64,000 nucleotides of DNA from Rhytidiadelphus loreus (taxonomy: Eukaryota > Streptophyta > Bryopsida > Hypnales > Hylocomiaceae), in NCBI GenBank assembly GCA_947034895.1, contig OX344761.1:39568863-39632862 (forward strand), in the 5' to 3' direction. This document shows positions 1 to 10,354 of the stretch, one piece after another. A program made the position numbers and the translations under genes. Below the pieces are notes generated by a model that did not search any database, had not been told where the DNA came from, and saw nothing but the letters and a program-made list of their open reading frames with translations. How positions within the stretch are numbered: position 1 is the stretch's first letter; every line of letters starts with the position of its first letter.

Positions 1-30
1 TGGTTGTGAGTGGACCCCACCCCTCGGGGA

Positions 31-175
31 ACGGCGAAGCTTTGAACTTGTGACCCAACCCAGTCCTAAAGTACGTGTTAAAACAAGTCTTAGACGGCGG
101 AGCTTTGAACTTAGGGGCATCGTAAATCCTAAAGTTGGTGTTAAAACCAACCATACGGCGAAGCTTTGAACCCCC
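31..175. repeat. imperfect ~61-bp tandem repeat
   Basis: The phrase CGGCGAAGCTTTGAAC (with one G variant) recurs three times at about 60-bp spacing, near 32, 94 and 154. Between copies lies a second shared phrase, CCTAAAG..GTGTTAAAAC. The array is cut by the window edge, so its full size is unknown. It holds no gene. Confidence 0.6.
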
Positions 176-404
176 GTGTATCTTAGTTCCAAAGTCTAGT
201 GTCCGAGACGTTCTCGGAAAAGTCCAAGGTTTAGCGTCCGAGATTAAGTTTAAGTTAAAAGAGTCGTCCTAACCACCGTGTCATGATTTCTGTAGAACCG
301 TATTTTTCCCCCTAAGCACCGGAGGGAGGAAAAAAGGGCAAGACTCCGATTTAAGTTTGTGGGGGGAAGGTTCCCTTAAGGGAACCCCAAAAAGGATTGA
401 AGTT

Positions 405-765
405 AGTTCCAGTCAGGGTACCGCAAGGGTCTGTCGGGGTGTCGCTGGGGTCCCAGTTAGGGTACCGCAAGGGTCCGTCGGGGTGTCGCCGGGGTCCAGT
501 CAAGGTACCGCAGGGCTGTCGGGGTGTCGCCGGGGTCCAGTCAGGGTGTCGCAGGGTCCGTCGGGGTCCAGTCAAGGGGTCGTCGGGGGGGTCGCAGGGT
601 CATCGGGGAGGTCGCAGGGTCTGTCGGGGAGGTCGTAGGGTCCGTCGGGGGGGTCGCAGGGTCCATCTGGGGAGTCCAGGGACCGAAGTTGGGGAGTCCA
701 GGGACTGAAGTGGGGAGTCCAAGGACTGAAGTGGGGAGTCCAGGGGCTGAAGTGGGGACGGAAAA
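405..765 (+). repeat. G-rich minisatellite with many G runs
   Basis: Variants of GGGTCCGTCGGGGTGTCGC and GGTCGCAGGGTCCGTCGGGG alternate from about 405 to 660. Four 18-20-bp units of the type GGGGAGTCCAGGGACTGAAG follow up to about 755. Frequent runs of three to five G on the plus strand could support G-quadruplexes. Reading frames on both strands here are open only because of the repeat and lack any protein-like composition. Confidence 0.7.
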
Positions 766-799
766 ATCCAAAAGAAGGGGGGATTAAGAAAAATAAGTC

Positions 800-2740
800 T
801 GGATTAGTGTAGGAAAAAGGGGTTAAAATAGGGGGGTAGCGTCGGAATCAAGTGAGTGAGACTTGGGTTTCCATTTTCCTTGGGGGTTTGGAAGTTCAAA
901 TAGAACGGACAAAACATCTAGCCTAAGAGGAAGATCGACCAAAAGGGGGGGGCCCAGTCAACACCACGAGAAGGGGCCTTAAACAAGCAAAAAGGGAGGA
1001 GAGAAGGGGAAAAAAAGCACACACTCCAATGCCAACCTACACGCACGTCCTCACTACCACAAGATCACTCCAAGACAATAAGGGTGAAGCAAGGAAAGAA
1101 GATTGATGTAGTAGAAGAATGGAGAGAGGTGATCCATAGTAGCTTTGGTTAGAGTGCACGGAAATCTCCAAAGTTTCCCACGGCCATTAGAAGGAGGATT
1201 AGGATGATGCGCATATGACGCCGTAAGAGGGTAGTTAGACTTCCATTAATTAGCGTCATAGGTGTACTCAAGGCCGTAATTAAGGGTTGGTGAAATAGTG
1301 CTAGAGGGAAAGAAGGAGAAAAAAGAGAAAGGAGAAAGAAAGGGTCCCGTGGAACCCACCTACTTGGACTACCTCTTTTCTCTAAATTTGTAAAAACCGT
1401 AGGCATTTTTCCCACACGCATTCACAATGGAGTATGAGCACGTGGCCGAGGGACCAGAAGAAGATTTTGCGAACACAACCAACAATCAGGTACGTTGTTA
1501 GTCTAACTACTCGTATTTGTTTAAATAGCACTAATTCTTGTGATTAGTGGTTAATCTCGACTAGCAAATAGGAATTAGGGAGAATCTTAAGTTTAGACAT
1601 AGGAGCTTATCGATTAGGATTAGAATTACCTACACCCATCTTATGCGTAGAATTTGGCCATCAAAATGACCAGGTTAGGCTAGGTTAGAATAGGAGTCAG
1701 ATTACGAAATAGGTTAGGATTTGGAACAAATTAGACATCGAGAAAAATTAGATTAAGAACAAAATAATCCAAGTAGGAATTAAGGATTAAACTAGCGGAT
1801 ACGAATTACCTTAGGTAACATCCACTTAGTATAGAAAAGAAAAGGAAATTAGATTAGAATATAAATTAAATTAGATTAGAAGATAAATTAGATCGGAAGA
1901 TAAATTAGAAGGAAGATAAAATAGATTAGCAAAAAACTAGTTAAGTTAGGAAACCAAAATGGAAATCAGGATAGTCCAAAACCGAAGGGTTAGACTGAGG
2001 GTCAACCTTAAGTTGGAATTTAAGTTGAATTAAAAGTCGAGGTTAGATTAGGGAAGAAACCTTACATCTAGGAATCAAGTTAGACAACCATCTCAAGGAA
2101 ATAATAACTTAGGAAATCATGGATGGGACTTAGAGATCCCTCCTCAGTGTTAGGAAAGGTCATTTAGCCTCAAATTCCTGTAGATTAGGGTAGATCCGGT
2201 GGTAGTTCGCATAGGTTGCCGGTAGGGGACGGTTAGCCCGGACTATTCCCTCGTCAATTGGGGCAACGTCGTTGTCACCTGCGGAAATTAGGAATTTAGT
2301 AAAAAAGATCCATTGCTTGGAAGGCACAATGGACCTACGCTTAGTCACCCGTTAGGTTAGAATTTAGTTAACCCCTAGAACCTGATTGTGTCCGATTAAT
2401 TACCAAGGGTGGGTAATTAAGCGCCCACATGAATGGTGCATCTGCCGGGAGACAAGGTTTAGAAGCTTGCCTTTTAAATTTTTTCTGACATCAGAAGTTA
2501 GTTTAGGGTAACACTTAGTTAGGATTAGAGTGTCTAAATTAGAGGGATAATTAGCAATCATAGGAGGAGTTAAGAGTGCTTATCAAGTAAGTGATAGAAA
2601 ATATATTTCCAAGTCTCTAATTTAGTTAGAAATTAGACATAGGCCTTTAGGGATAATCACAATAGAGGGCTAGATTAGGATAAGCGGTTAAGATAAAATA
2701 CGAGTGTTAAACGTTTCAATAGTTAGTAAGATAATTTAGA
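800..2740. other. gene-free A/T-rich tract
   Basis: I see no gene here. The tract is dominated by short recurring phrases such as TTAGATTAGAA and AAATTAGATTAG, especially at 1850-1940. It may be the long non-coding leader of the retroelement to the right, but no LTR boundary or primer-binding site can be identified. Confidence 0.4.
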
Positions 2741-2742
2741 GA

Positions 2743-3300
2743 TTAGTTCGTTAATTATGGTTGGCTAATTAATAGTAAGTCGGATTAGAAGAAGACTTAG
2801 GCAAAATCAAGAAAGGAAAATTAAATTAGAACTTCCTAAGTAGGGTTAAAGAATTAAACATAGCAATTAGGAGTAACCAAAGTTAGATTAGTCGTTAATC
2901 TTAGGTCGATAATTAGTAAGTAAACCCAATTAGAAGAAAATTTAGGAGAAACTTAGAAAAAAATTAGGATTAGGACACCCTAAGTAGGGTTAGATCGATA
3001 ACCATAAGCAATTAGTAGTAAACAAGTTAGAGTTCGAGTGTTAATCATAGGTCGATAATTAACAAGTAAACCCAATTAGAAGAAAATTTAGGAGAAACTT
3101 AGAAAAAAATTAGGATTAGGACACCCTAAGTAGGGTTAGATCGATAACCATAAGCAATTAGTAGTAAGAGGTGAGAATTAGTTGTTAACTATAGGCTGAT
3201 AATTAATAGTAAGCACAGTTAGAAAGAACCTTAGAAGGAATCAAGGAAGGAATTAAGATAGGATAAAATACCCTAAAATAGAATTAGGATAGTGAAGCAA
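2743..3300 (+). repeat. ~146-bp tandem array, about four copies
   Basis: The phrase GTTAATC.TAGGTCGATAAT and its variants recur at about 2747, 2894, 3040 and 3183, giving periods of 143-147 bp. Copies two and three are nearly identical over more than 100 bp, both carrying GACACCCTAAGTAGGGTTAG. Copies one and four are more diverged. The array lies just upstream of the retroelement ORFs. Confidence 0.75.
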
Positions 3301-3622
3301 GGGTTAGCTAGAAGTAGAACACTTACAGGATACTTAGAAGATAGATCACTCATAGAGTCAGTCGTTAGGGTTAACCACGATCCAAAAGTAATAGTAGTAG
3401 AAGAAAGGAGGTACCTTAGGATACCTTTGAGATCTTTTTAGAAATAGTTAGTAGAAATTAGAACTTAAGTCTTTGAACATAGGTTAGAACTAGCAAGGAG
3501 TAGAAGTATCGAAGCTAGCTTCCAGTTGCCACGAGGATTGAGCCACTTGCAACCCCTAGGCCAGATAGGTAGCCAGGATAGGAGGAAGAAGTCTTAAGGC
3601 TAACAAAACAAGTTAATTGTGA
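3301..3622. other. gene-free spacer before retroelement ORFs
   Basis: A/T-rich sequence grading into more balanced composition. No ORF, promoter or RNA gene is recognised. Confidence 0.4.
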
Positions 3623-4603
3623 AAGGGAGACGAGCCAGAACCCTGCTTTGAGCTCACACAGCTCGACTTTTACGACCGTTCGCGCCGCCGCCCTCGCAAA
3701 GCATACCGAGACAATGAGGAAGGATACAGCGACTCCGAAGACAACAAGGAGCTTCCGTTAGAAGACCTGTTGCTCGGTCCCAACCGCTTGGGCATCTCCT
3801 TCGAGTACTGGGAGCATCTGGCGCGGCAATACTTGCTTAGCCCCAACCAGTACACGCCCTGCATCCAGCAAGCAATCAAGTCTGGGACCTTTGGAGTCTC
3901 AAAGGAGGAGATAGTAGAGTGCCTCTCGTTCTACTGGGCGGTGGTGCTAGCCGCTTGGAAGTTTGAGAGCGCGTTTGTCAAAGCGTGCTTCGACGCCAAG
4001 CATCCCGCCTACCCGACTTTCAGACCTCTCACAGAGGTCCCTCACCTCGACATCCGATACGCCGCCCCAAGCCCACTTGGGGACGACTCAGACCAGTATT
4101 TCTGCTTCAACCAGCCAGTCGGGGACTTCGATCGGTTTCTCGACAACCCATACTCACAGTCTGAGGACTTCCGTGCGTGGCACAACGGAGCCAGCCATCT
4201 CACGTTGGAGTGTTGCCGCGGTATCTCCACCATACTAACATCGTCCACCTTGGATACGGCGGATCAACTCCGATACATCACCGAGTACGCTACCGCCTGT
4301 GAACCCTATCAGGACGCAGAAGACTTCAAGGTCTCCAACTTCCAGCTACCTGGAGACGAGGGGATCCATTACCCTCGCTATCATCCAATACACTACGAGT
4401 ACCCTAGCCGGGGGAAGAGGAGCCGTTCCAAACGACTCAAGGACGCGACCTTCTTCACCAACGCAGCCACTTGGGAGCAGCATTCGTCAGCCATGGCAAG
4501 AATCGAGGCTGCACAAGCCCCGTACTTCTTTGAGGTTCGACCGACGGCGGCGGAGATTGTCACCACGTTGGTTTGTGCTGATCAAGTGATAGAGCTAGTC
4601 TAG
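3623..4603 (+). CDS. unknown ORF upstream of retroelement gag
   Basis: The frame is open from 3623 to the stop at 4601-4603, about 326 codons, with no ATG near its 5' end. The first alternative start, a TTG, lies at 3770. The protein I read is mixed and soluble, with an acidic/arginine-rich start, no membrane segment, and a basic patch (GKRSRSKRLK) near residue 210 counted from 3770. I do not recognise a domain. Base composition matches the gag ORF that begins 100 bp downstream in another frame, so it probably belongs to the same element as an additional ORF. It could also be the end of a longer broken coding region. The ORF is real as an open frame; its function is unknown. Confidence 0.45.
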   Translation, partial: KGDEPEPCFELTQLDFYDRSRRRPRKAYRDNEEGYSDSEDNKELPLEDLLLGPNRLGISFEYWEHLARQYLLSPNQYTPCIQQAIKSGTFGVSKEEIVECLSFYWAVVLAAWKFESAFVKACFDAKHPAYPTFRPLTEVPHLDIRYAAPSPLGDDSDQYFCFNQPVGDFDRFLDNPYSQSEDFRAWHNGASHLTLECCRGISTILTSSTLDTADQLRYITEYATACEPYQDAEDFKVSNFQLPGDEGIHYPRYHPIHYEYPSRGKRSRSKRLKDATFFTNAATWEQHSSAMARIEAAQAPYFFEVRPTAAEIVTTLVCADQVIELV

Positions 4604-4658
4604 GACTAGAGCTTGGACCACCAGTTGGCCAACTTCTATCACTGTAAACACCTTTTTC

Positions 4659-4666
4659 TATATATA
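4659..4666 (+). promoter_or_regulatory. TATA-like box before gag ORF
   Basis: TATATATA lies 39 bp upstream of the gag ATG at 4705 and after the stop of the preceding ORF. The spacing would fit a separate transcript for gag, but an alternating TA tract may also be chance in this composition. Confidence 0.25.
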
Positions 4667-4704
4667 TGTCCTCGCTTGGCATATTATCAGGCCATCTGAG
4701 TTAG

Positions 4705-7656
4705 ATGCCACCAAAAGTCTCCACCACACCACAATCTGGTAGGGTGCTACGACCAAAGGGAGGGGGAGGAAGTTCAGCCCGACCACCACCACCGAGTTCC
4801 CCTGCCTCATCAACACACGAAGGGGCTAGTTCCCTTGACTCTTTCGAGCGAGTCAGCTCACCTGATCCTTCAGAAGAGATGGGCGACCGCGAAGCCAGGA
4901 TGCCACCTATGGCTCCAAGGGCACCAGAGGTTGGAGAAGAACCACCTGCCATACCCGAGGTAGACCCTATGATGTTGCCACGGGGTCCACCTATCTTAGT
5001 ACCTCATGGGCTAAGAGAGATCTCTGTCCCCCATCACTTACCCAAGTTCTCTAGATCTCGGAATGACGATCCAGCTGCCCACGTGGAGCGGTTCGAAGAG
5101 ATTCTCATCTCTAACCTCGTCACCGATCCAGGATATTACTTGATCTGGTTTCCGAATACCTTGACTGGGACCGCCTACTCTTGGTATCGATCCCACGATG
5201 CAGGGGTCTTCACTTCATGGAGACAACTGCAAGCGTCATTTCTACGTTACTTCCGACCAGCGACCGGCCAACAGCAGGCGTTGTCCGCTCTGACTAGCAT
5301 CCGACGGGGAGCCACGGAGGACCTCACCTCATATATTCGACGGTTCCAGATAGTCTGCACCCGCTACATAGGGGGCCTTCTAAACGACGGCACCATACGA
5401 CACTACTTTATCCAAGGAGTCGACTCGGCTTCAACTATCCGGGAGATCTTGTCTCGACGTCCCATAACCTTGGACGACGCCATCCGCGCCACGCTAGAGA
5501 TCAAGATCATTGACAAAGAAAACGAACGAATGATTCGTCGGGAGCACGACCCGATACCAGCCTTCATTCTCGTACATCACCAAGAGCCCACCCTAGCACC
5601 ATACCGCTCATCTCCCACTCAGCGGGACAGCTTACATCTGACCCCCTTGTCTTTGCAGGAACCAATGTTAATGCTAACCGCGCCTGTTGAACAGATTAGG
5701 ACAAAAATGCGGCAAGCATCCAATGACATGGCTCGGGCAGTACGCGAACTGACCGAGCAAATGGCATGCCTCATCAAAGGACAAGGGCAACAAGCCCCAC
5801 CCCAATATCATGAATCGGGGTCTCATTCCACGGGAGTTTGGTGCAACCACTGCGGCCAGCCCAACTACACGCCCCCGTTTTGCCCCCTGCTCAAGGACAA
5901 CCCGCCTCGATCACGACCTCGAGGGCCAGGACAACCTTACCGACACCCTAACGCCCAAGCTCAGGTACGTAACAACAACTCATTTGATAGGCCCCTCATG
6001 TCCTATTGCGCCGTGTGTAAGAGGACACACGGTCCTGGCCAATGTTGGGTAGAAAACAATGTGGTCTGCGAATGCTGTGGGGATCACCACCCCACGGTTC
6101 GCTGCCAAGTCACGGATAGGGTTATTCCACTAGAATTCCCAAAGGCCGACTACGCCAAACAAGCCCAAGACAACCTCAAGAGCATCCGCTTCACGGAGCC
6201 TCAAGATACGACCGGTCTACCAGATATGTATTACAATCGCACCAATCATCGCCAAACCCAGGCTGCACCACCCGCAGTCCAAACCAACCAAGGGGTTGTC
6301 CCATTAGATCCAACCCCCACCACCCAGGATGTTAGGTTTGTTACTATGTCTAACCCAACTAAAACCAACGAATTTCAGAATACGCTTTTCGTAGCTGTAG
6401 ACACCTCGGAGACCGAGGCCGTTTGCAAGTCCCTACCTACCTTGGTGGTCACTCGAGGAGGGGCGAAGACCGGCCCTCCTCCACCTGAACCAGAAATAGT
6501 TAGCTCGCCGGATTCTAGCTCACATAGTAGTATGCATTTGCACTCGTCCCAAGATTCCCCTCAGTTCTCCGACCTACAAAGCACTTTGAGAGAGACTGCC
6601 AAGGAGGTACGATTCCAAGAGAATCTGCCAACTTCGACCGAGATGGATGAGGATGAATTCCAGTTTGTTCAAACAAGAACTCCATTCCATCCAACCAGCC
6701 CAAGATTGCGCTCACGACCAATGAAGGGCAGTAACCCTTCTCAGCCATACGATCTGTAGGAGGACCTGGCCAAAGTAAAAGCAAATATATCCTTTGGGCA
6801 GCTAATCAACACTCCCCCAACTCTACGCAAGCAATTGAAGGAAGGAGCCACCATCCCTCGAGGTTCCAAGGTAGTTGGTCCAGTCAATCAAGTGGGGTCA
6901 CTTCCATTTCTGGCGGACCCAAGTCCCGACATCAAGGAATTAGAACCCTTGACGAGAGAACCCAAACTAGGCCTAAAAGAACCTAGAAAGAGCTTCGAGC
7001 CTGTCGAGATAGAGGTAGAGATCGTCGACAAGGTTATACCAAAGAAGCTAATGGATGATGGAAGCAGTGTCAACATCATGCCCGCTTTCACCATGCGCAA
7101 ATTAGGTCTAGAAATTACGCACCCCTCGTTGGTCACTCTCAAATGTGCAGATTAGAGATCGGTCCCAACCCTGGGACGAATCAAGGACCTCAGAGTTCAA
7201 ACCGGAGGAGTAGATTACATACTCACCTTTGAGGTCCTCCAACTCGAAGAAGAAGCCAGCACCTCATACCCTCTGCTCCTAGGTAGGGGCTTCCTCCGCC
7301 AGTGTGGAGGCATTGTCAATTGGGCGGAAAAGTGACCCACGTTCACCTACGGTCCCAAGAATGCAAGGACCATGATTGCCATAGTCTCCAACACCCCGGC
7401 CTTTCTAGGGGTCCAAGAACTAGGACTATCGGCAGTCCAAGCAATCCAAGCCAAGCCCACCGCTAGCTTGAGTCAGCTCAAGTGCATGGGCCCGGGACTC
7501 TACGGGTTCGAAGACGATGGGTCCCTCGAGAGATGGCTCTTAGAGCACCCCTACTTGGGAGACGATGCTTACGTCGTCATGGAAACGCCAACGGTCTACG
7601 TCCTGGAGGGAGACACGGGAGACCCATCCGCCATCGCCTACGCCAACCAGGGTTGA
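4705..7656 (+). pseudogene. gag-protease polyprotein of a Ty3/gypsy-type element, three in-frame stops
   Basis: A single reading frame runs from ATG 4705 to 7656, interrupted only by TAG at 6757, TAG at 7153 and TGA at 7333. Residues 1-684 are uninterrupted. After a proline/serine-rich leader, about residues 110-260 form a Retrotrans_gag-type core (FPNTLTGTAYSWYRS, then DLTSYIRRF). A Cys-rich region at about 378-470 includes two CX2CX3HX4C knuckles (CAVCKRTHGPGQC, CECCGDHHPTVRC) and a further CNHCG motif. Beyond the first stop comes the aspartic protease signature MDDGSSVNIM near 7050. Past the second stop comes the protease C-terminal motif YPLLLGRGFLR. Family knowledge: Gag packages RNA and the protease cleaves the polyprotein. 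The three stops show that this copy cannot make a full product without readthrough. No reverse transcriptase follows. Confidence 0.8.
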
Positions 7657-8050
7657 CAAGGCGTCCGGACGTCCAGCTGGATGTCCGGACGCTGACCCCA
7701 GGACGTCTTTTGACATACCTGGCAGTAGATGTCGTCCGACCGCTGGACGGGCGGACGGCCGATTCTTCCGACGGAACAGGAGCGGATGGGCCGACGGTAC
7801 AAGAGCGGACGCCCCGTTGGATCAGAAGCGGACGGCCCGACGGAACAGAAGCGGACGGGCCAACGGTACAGGAGCGGACGGCCCGACAGAACAGGGGCGG
7901 ATTGGCGACCGGATGTCCGTCCGCCCGTCAAGGGCCCGTCCGCTTTGGACGGTGACCGTGCAATGTGACGGACGCCGATTTTCCACCGTTCGATCTTGCC
8001 GTCCGCATGTGTGCCGTCCGATGCTCCCGTACGTGGATTCATGCCGTCCG
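7656..8050. repeat. GGACGG-rich CpG island A
   Basis: A dense run of GCGGACGG and its complement CCGTCCGC. At 7770-7905 it resolves into about six units of ~23 bp of the type GACGGAACAGAAGCGGACGG. It is markedly richer in GC and CpG than the flanks. It begins at the end of the protease remnant and ends six bases before a TATA-like box upstream of gene A. Open frames across it on both strands are by-products of the repeat. Confidence 0.75.
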
Positions 8051-8055
8051 ACTGC

Positions 8056-8062
8056 ATAAATA
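8056..8062 (+). promoter_or_regulatory. TATA-like box of gene A
   Basis: ATAAATA lies directly at the downstream edge of island A, after GCCGTCCGACTGC. It is 174 bp upstream of the ATG at 8230. The same order (island, TATA, leader, ATG) recurs for the genes at 11839, 14349 and 18691. Confidence 0.5.
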
Positions 8063-8229
8063 GCGGAGAGCACGGCTTATTTTGCCACAATCGTTTCCCT
8101 TGCGGAGTGGGTGATCTAGTGCCTAAGGCTCTGTGCGCCTCTTCCGTTTTAGTGTGCAAATGATTGTGATCGAACCCTAAATTGTTTCAAGTGTAAGTGC
8201 GAATCATTAATCATTTAAGCAAGCTTACT

Positions 8230-9330
8230 ATGCCTCACGATAACAAATCGAAGTCCAGTAAGAAGGGCAAATCCCAAGATATAAATTGGGATGATTGGGA
8301 CAACCAAATGTGTGTAGTTGAACCGGGATGGGAAGAAGAACCCAAAAAAACTTGGGACTGCACGACGTGCAAGAAGTACATCAAAATGACGCACCTCTCC
8401 AAAATATGGTCTAGAGAACGCGCAGAGGTGCAAGTTCGTCGTTGGGAAGGACAAATTTCCACATGCCAAAGCAAACACTTTGTTCATCGATACGAGGAAG
8501 TAACACGTTCAGCTCAAATACGGGACTCCAAACCGAATTTAATGAACTATTCCAACATGAGAATGGTTTGGGCGGAGATTGTACTCCACAAAGATGTAGA
8601 TTGGCGCACAATTTACGGAAAAGATGTTATCCACTTGAATCGCAGTGATGCAGTACTTTATACCAGTTGGACTGGGCCGAGCGATTGCATGCTAGAGTGG
8701 TCTAATCGAGGCCAGTTTGGATTTCCACCGGTTGTATTGCCGGATGCAGAAGATGAATGGTCAGGTGATGATGATGAGAAAGACACTCCAACACCCGCGA
8801 TGATGGAAGAGAGGCACGAGCGTACAGAAGATCGGGAGGACATTCAATACCAACAAGAAATGCGAGAGGCAATGCAAAGAAGCCTAGAGGACCGTGGTCG
8901 ACAATATGGCCATCATGGGGTGTACAGACCCGATCGTGGTGCATATGGCTCGCAAGATACGCGAAGTATTTCACACTACGATAATGACCCTCAAGGGGGG
9001 TATCACAGCTCAAGGACAAGCCACGGAACCACGCATCATTTTGAAGGTAACCAGGGAGGCTCTCAATACAACTTTACGTCTACTGAAGGTGGTTCTCATG
9101 AACCTCAAGGAGGCCCTTCTTATGGCGGTTCAACTCAAGGAGCATCTACTCACAATGATTCAATTCCTCCTCCAACTTTTGGAGGTCCATACCAAGGACA
9201 TTATGGACAAGCAAGTGGGCAAAATAGATATGGAGACGACTACTATGGCGGAGGACCATTTCTCAATGTTTATAGGTCTAGTGGTACAGGCCCAAGCCAA
9301 AAAGATGACACCAAATCAGAATCTGAGTGA
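8230..9330 (+). CDS. gene A: unknown protein with shared TCKKY domain and disordered Gly/Tyr/Ser/His tail
   Basis: 366 aa from ATG 8230 (an upstream in-frame non-ATG extension begins at 8197). Residues 1-35 are Lys/Ser-rich then acidic. Residues about 36-128 contain TCKKYIKMTHLSKIW, a Cys plus HFVHR pair, NYSNMRMVWAEI and VDW. The same motif order occurs in the protein at 14349, so this is a shared domain; I do not know a name for it. Residues about 175-225 are acidic and charged. The remaining ~150 residues are low-complexity Gly, Tyr, Ser, Gln and His (SYGGSTQGAS, DDYYGGGPF), as in prion-like disordered tails. The gene is intronless. It follows a GGACGG island and TATA box, and an AATAAA signal lies at about 9493. 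Alternatives are a TE-encoded accessory protein or a lineage-specific host gene. Confidence 0.65.
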   Translation: MPHDNKSKSSKKGKSQDINWDDWDNQMCVVEPGWEEEPKKTWDCTTCKKYIKMTHLSKIWSRERAEVQVRRWEGQISTCQSKHFVHRYEEVTRSAQIRDSKPNLMNYSNMRMVWAEIVLHKDVDWRTIYGKDVIHLNRSDAVLYTSWTGPSDCMLEWSNRGQFGFPPVVLPDAEDEWSGDDDEKDTPTPAMMEERHERTEDREDIQYQQEMREAMQRSLEDRGRQYGHHGVYRPDRGAYGSQDTRSISHYDNDPQGGYHSSRTSHGTTHHFEGNQGGSQYNFTSTEGGSHEPQGGPSYGGSTQGASTHNDSIPPPTFGGPYQGHYGQASGQNRYGDDYYGGGPFLNVYRSSGTGPSQKDDTKSESE

Positions 9331-10354
9331 AGTAGATTGAACTATTGGACATTTGTAAGATTGTAGTTGTTGTCTCACAATACAATCAAGTGATTGTAAA
9401 TTTGTAATCTCTTGCCACATAATATAGAAAGTGACAAGCACGGTACAAAGATGTTGGCTCTTAACAAATAGTATTTTCCTATTTGTAAATTATGAATAAA
9501 ATATATTGTAATTAAGCCCTAAAGCCCTATGAATGTTTTTAGAAAAATGGATTTGTTCGGACCACTTCTACGGTATATACCGTAGAAAAACATCAACACC
9601 AATTTCTGGGGGGAATTTAAATAAAGTATTTTGTACATAACTTATTTGAGAGCATGGCGCCAAAATTTCAAAAATTTTGATTGCATGGATTGAAAGATAT
9701 GGCATGATAAGCACTGCATTTGAAATTGAGAACGCCTTTAATCTCAGACAAAATTTCAGTAAAGAATTTTTTACAAATTAAAATCTGCAATTTCGGTTTA
9801 ATTTACAAGACCACAACCCAATTATGCTTTGGAATTTTAATTTCATTTAGGGTTCTAGAATAATGAACGGAAAATTGATTCAAGGAGTTTGGCACTTAAG
9901 CTTCTCCTAAACAAAATCAACTTCGCAAAACAACATATTGTATAATTGTATTATTTCAATACAAATGGTGTTGTTACTTTGTTGCCCCCCAATGAAAATT
10001 TGGGGGAGTCTCTTGCATGTGCCATATACATTTACACGATAGATCATACAATTTAGCACACCACCTTGCCAACCTAGGTGGCTAGGTACCCAACAATCCA
10101 ACATCAATGATACATCAAGAAGAAGAACTCCAAGTCTACATTTCTCATCCACCCAAAAAAGATGTTTTGTGTTTAAATAGTTTGTGTTCCGAAAAATACA
10201 AAATGTTCAAAACGGAAAGCCAATTTCACATATATTGGCATACATTGATGGTGTATATATAGTCTATAGTTAGCACACATAGTAACGTACATCCTCACTG
10301 ATACATTTATCGATTACTTCTATAATCTATAGTACTATGTAGCACACTCATATA
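9331..10354. other. spacer between convergent genes A and B
   Basis: AT-rich sequence holding the 3' untranslated regions of gene A (plus) and gene B (minus). No further ORF is supported. Confidence 0.4.

Larger units (their letters stand above)
3623..7656 (+). mobile_element. decayed Ty3/gypsy-type retroelement remnant (gag-protease only)
   Basis: The block holds an unknown ORF, then a gag-protease frame in the order gag core, zinc knuckles, aspartic protease. Retroelements of this class continue into reverse transcriptase, RNase H and integrase. None of these is found before the sequence changes abruptly at about 7656 into a GGACGG repeat island. No LTR pair is visible. The copy is therefore either 3'-truncated or a gag-only derivative. 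The outer limits are not defined; the coordinates given are those of the coding remnants. Confidence 0.7.

Noticed and set aside
351..787. Gly/Ser/Val-rich ORFs at the left end
   Set aside because: Translations of the G-rich minisatellite in several frames.
7482..8159. Long overlapping ORFs on both strands across island A
   Set aside because: They exist because the repeat units rarely contain stop codons. Compositions are biased and the frames overlap on both strands.
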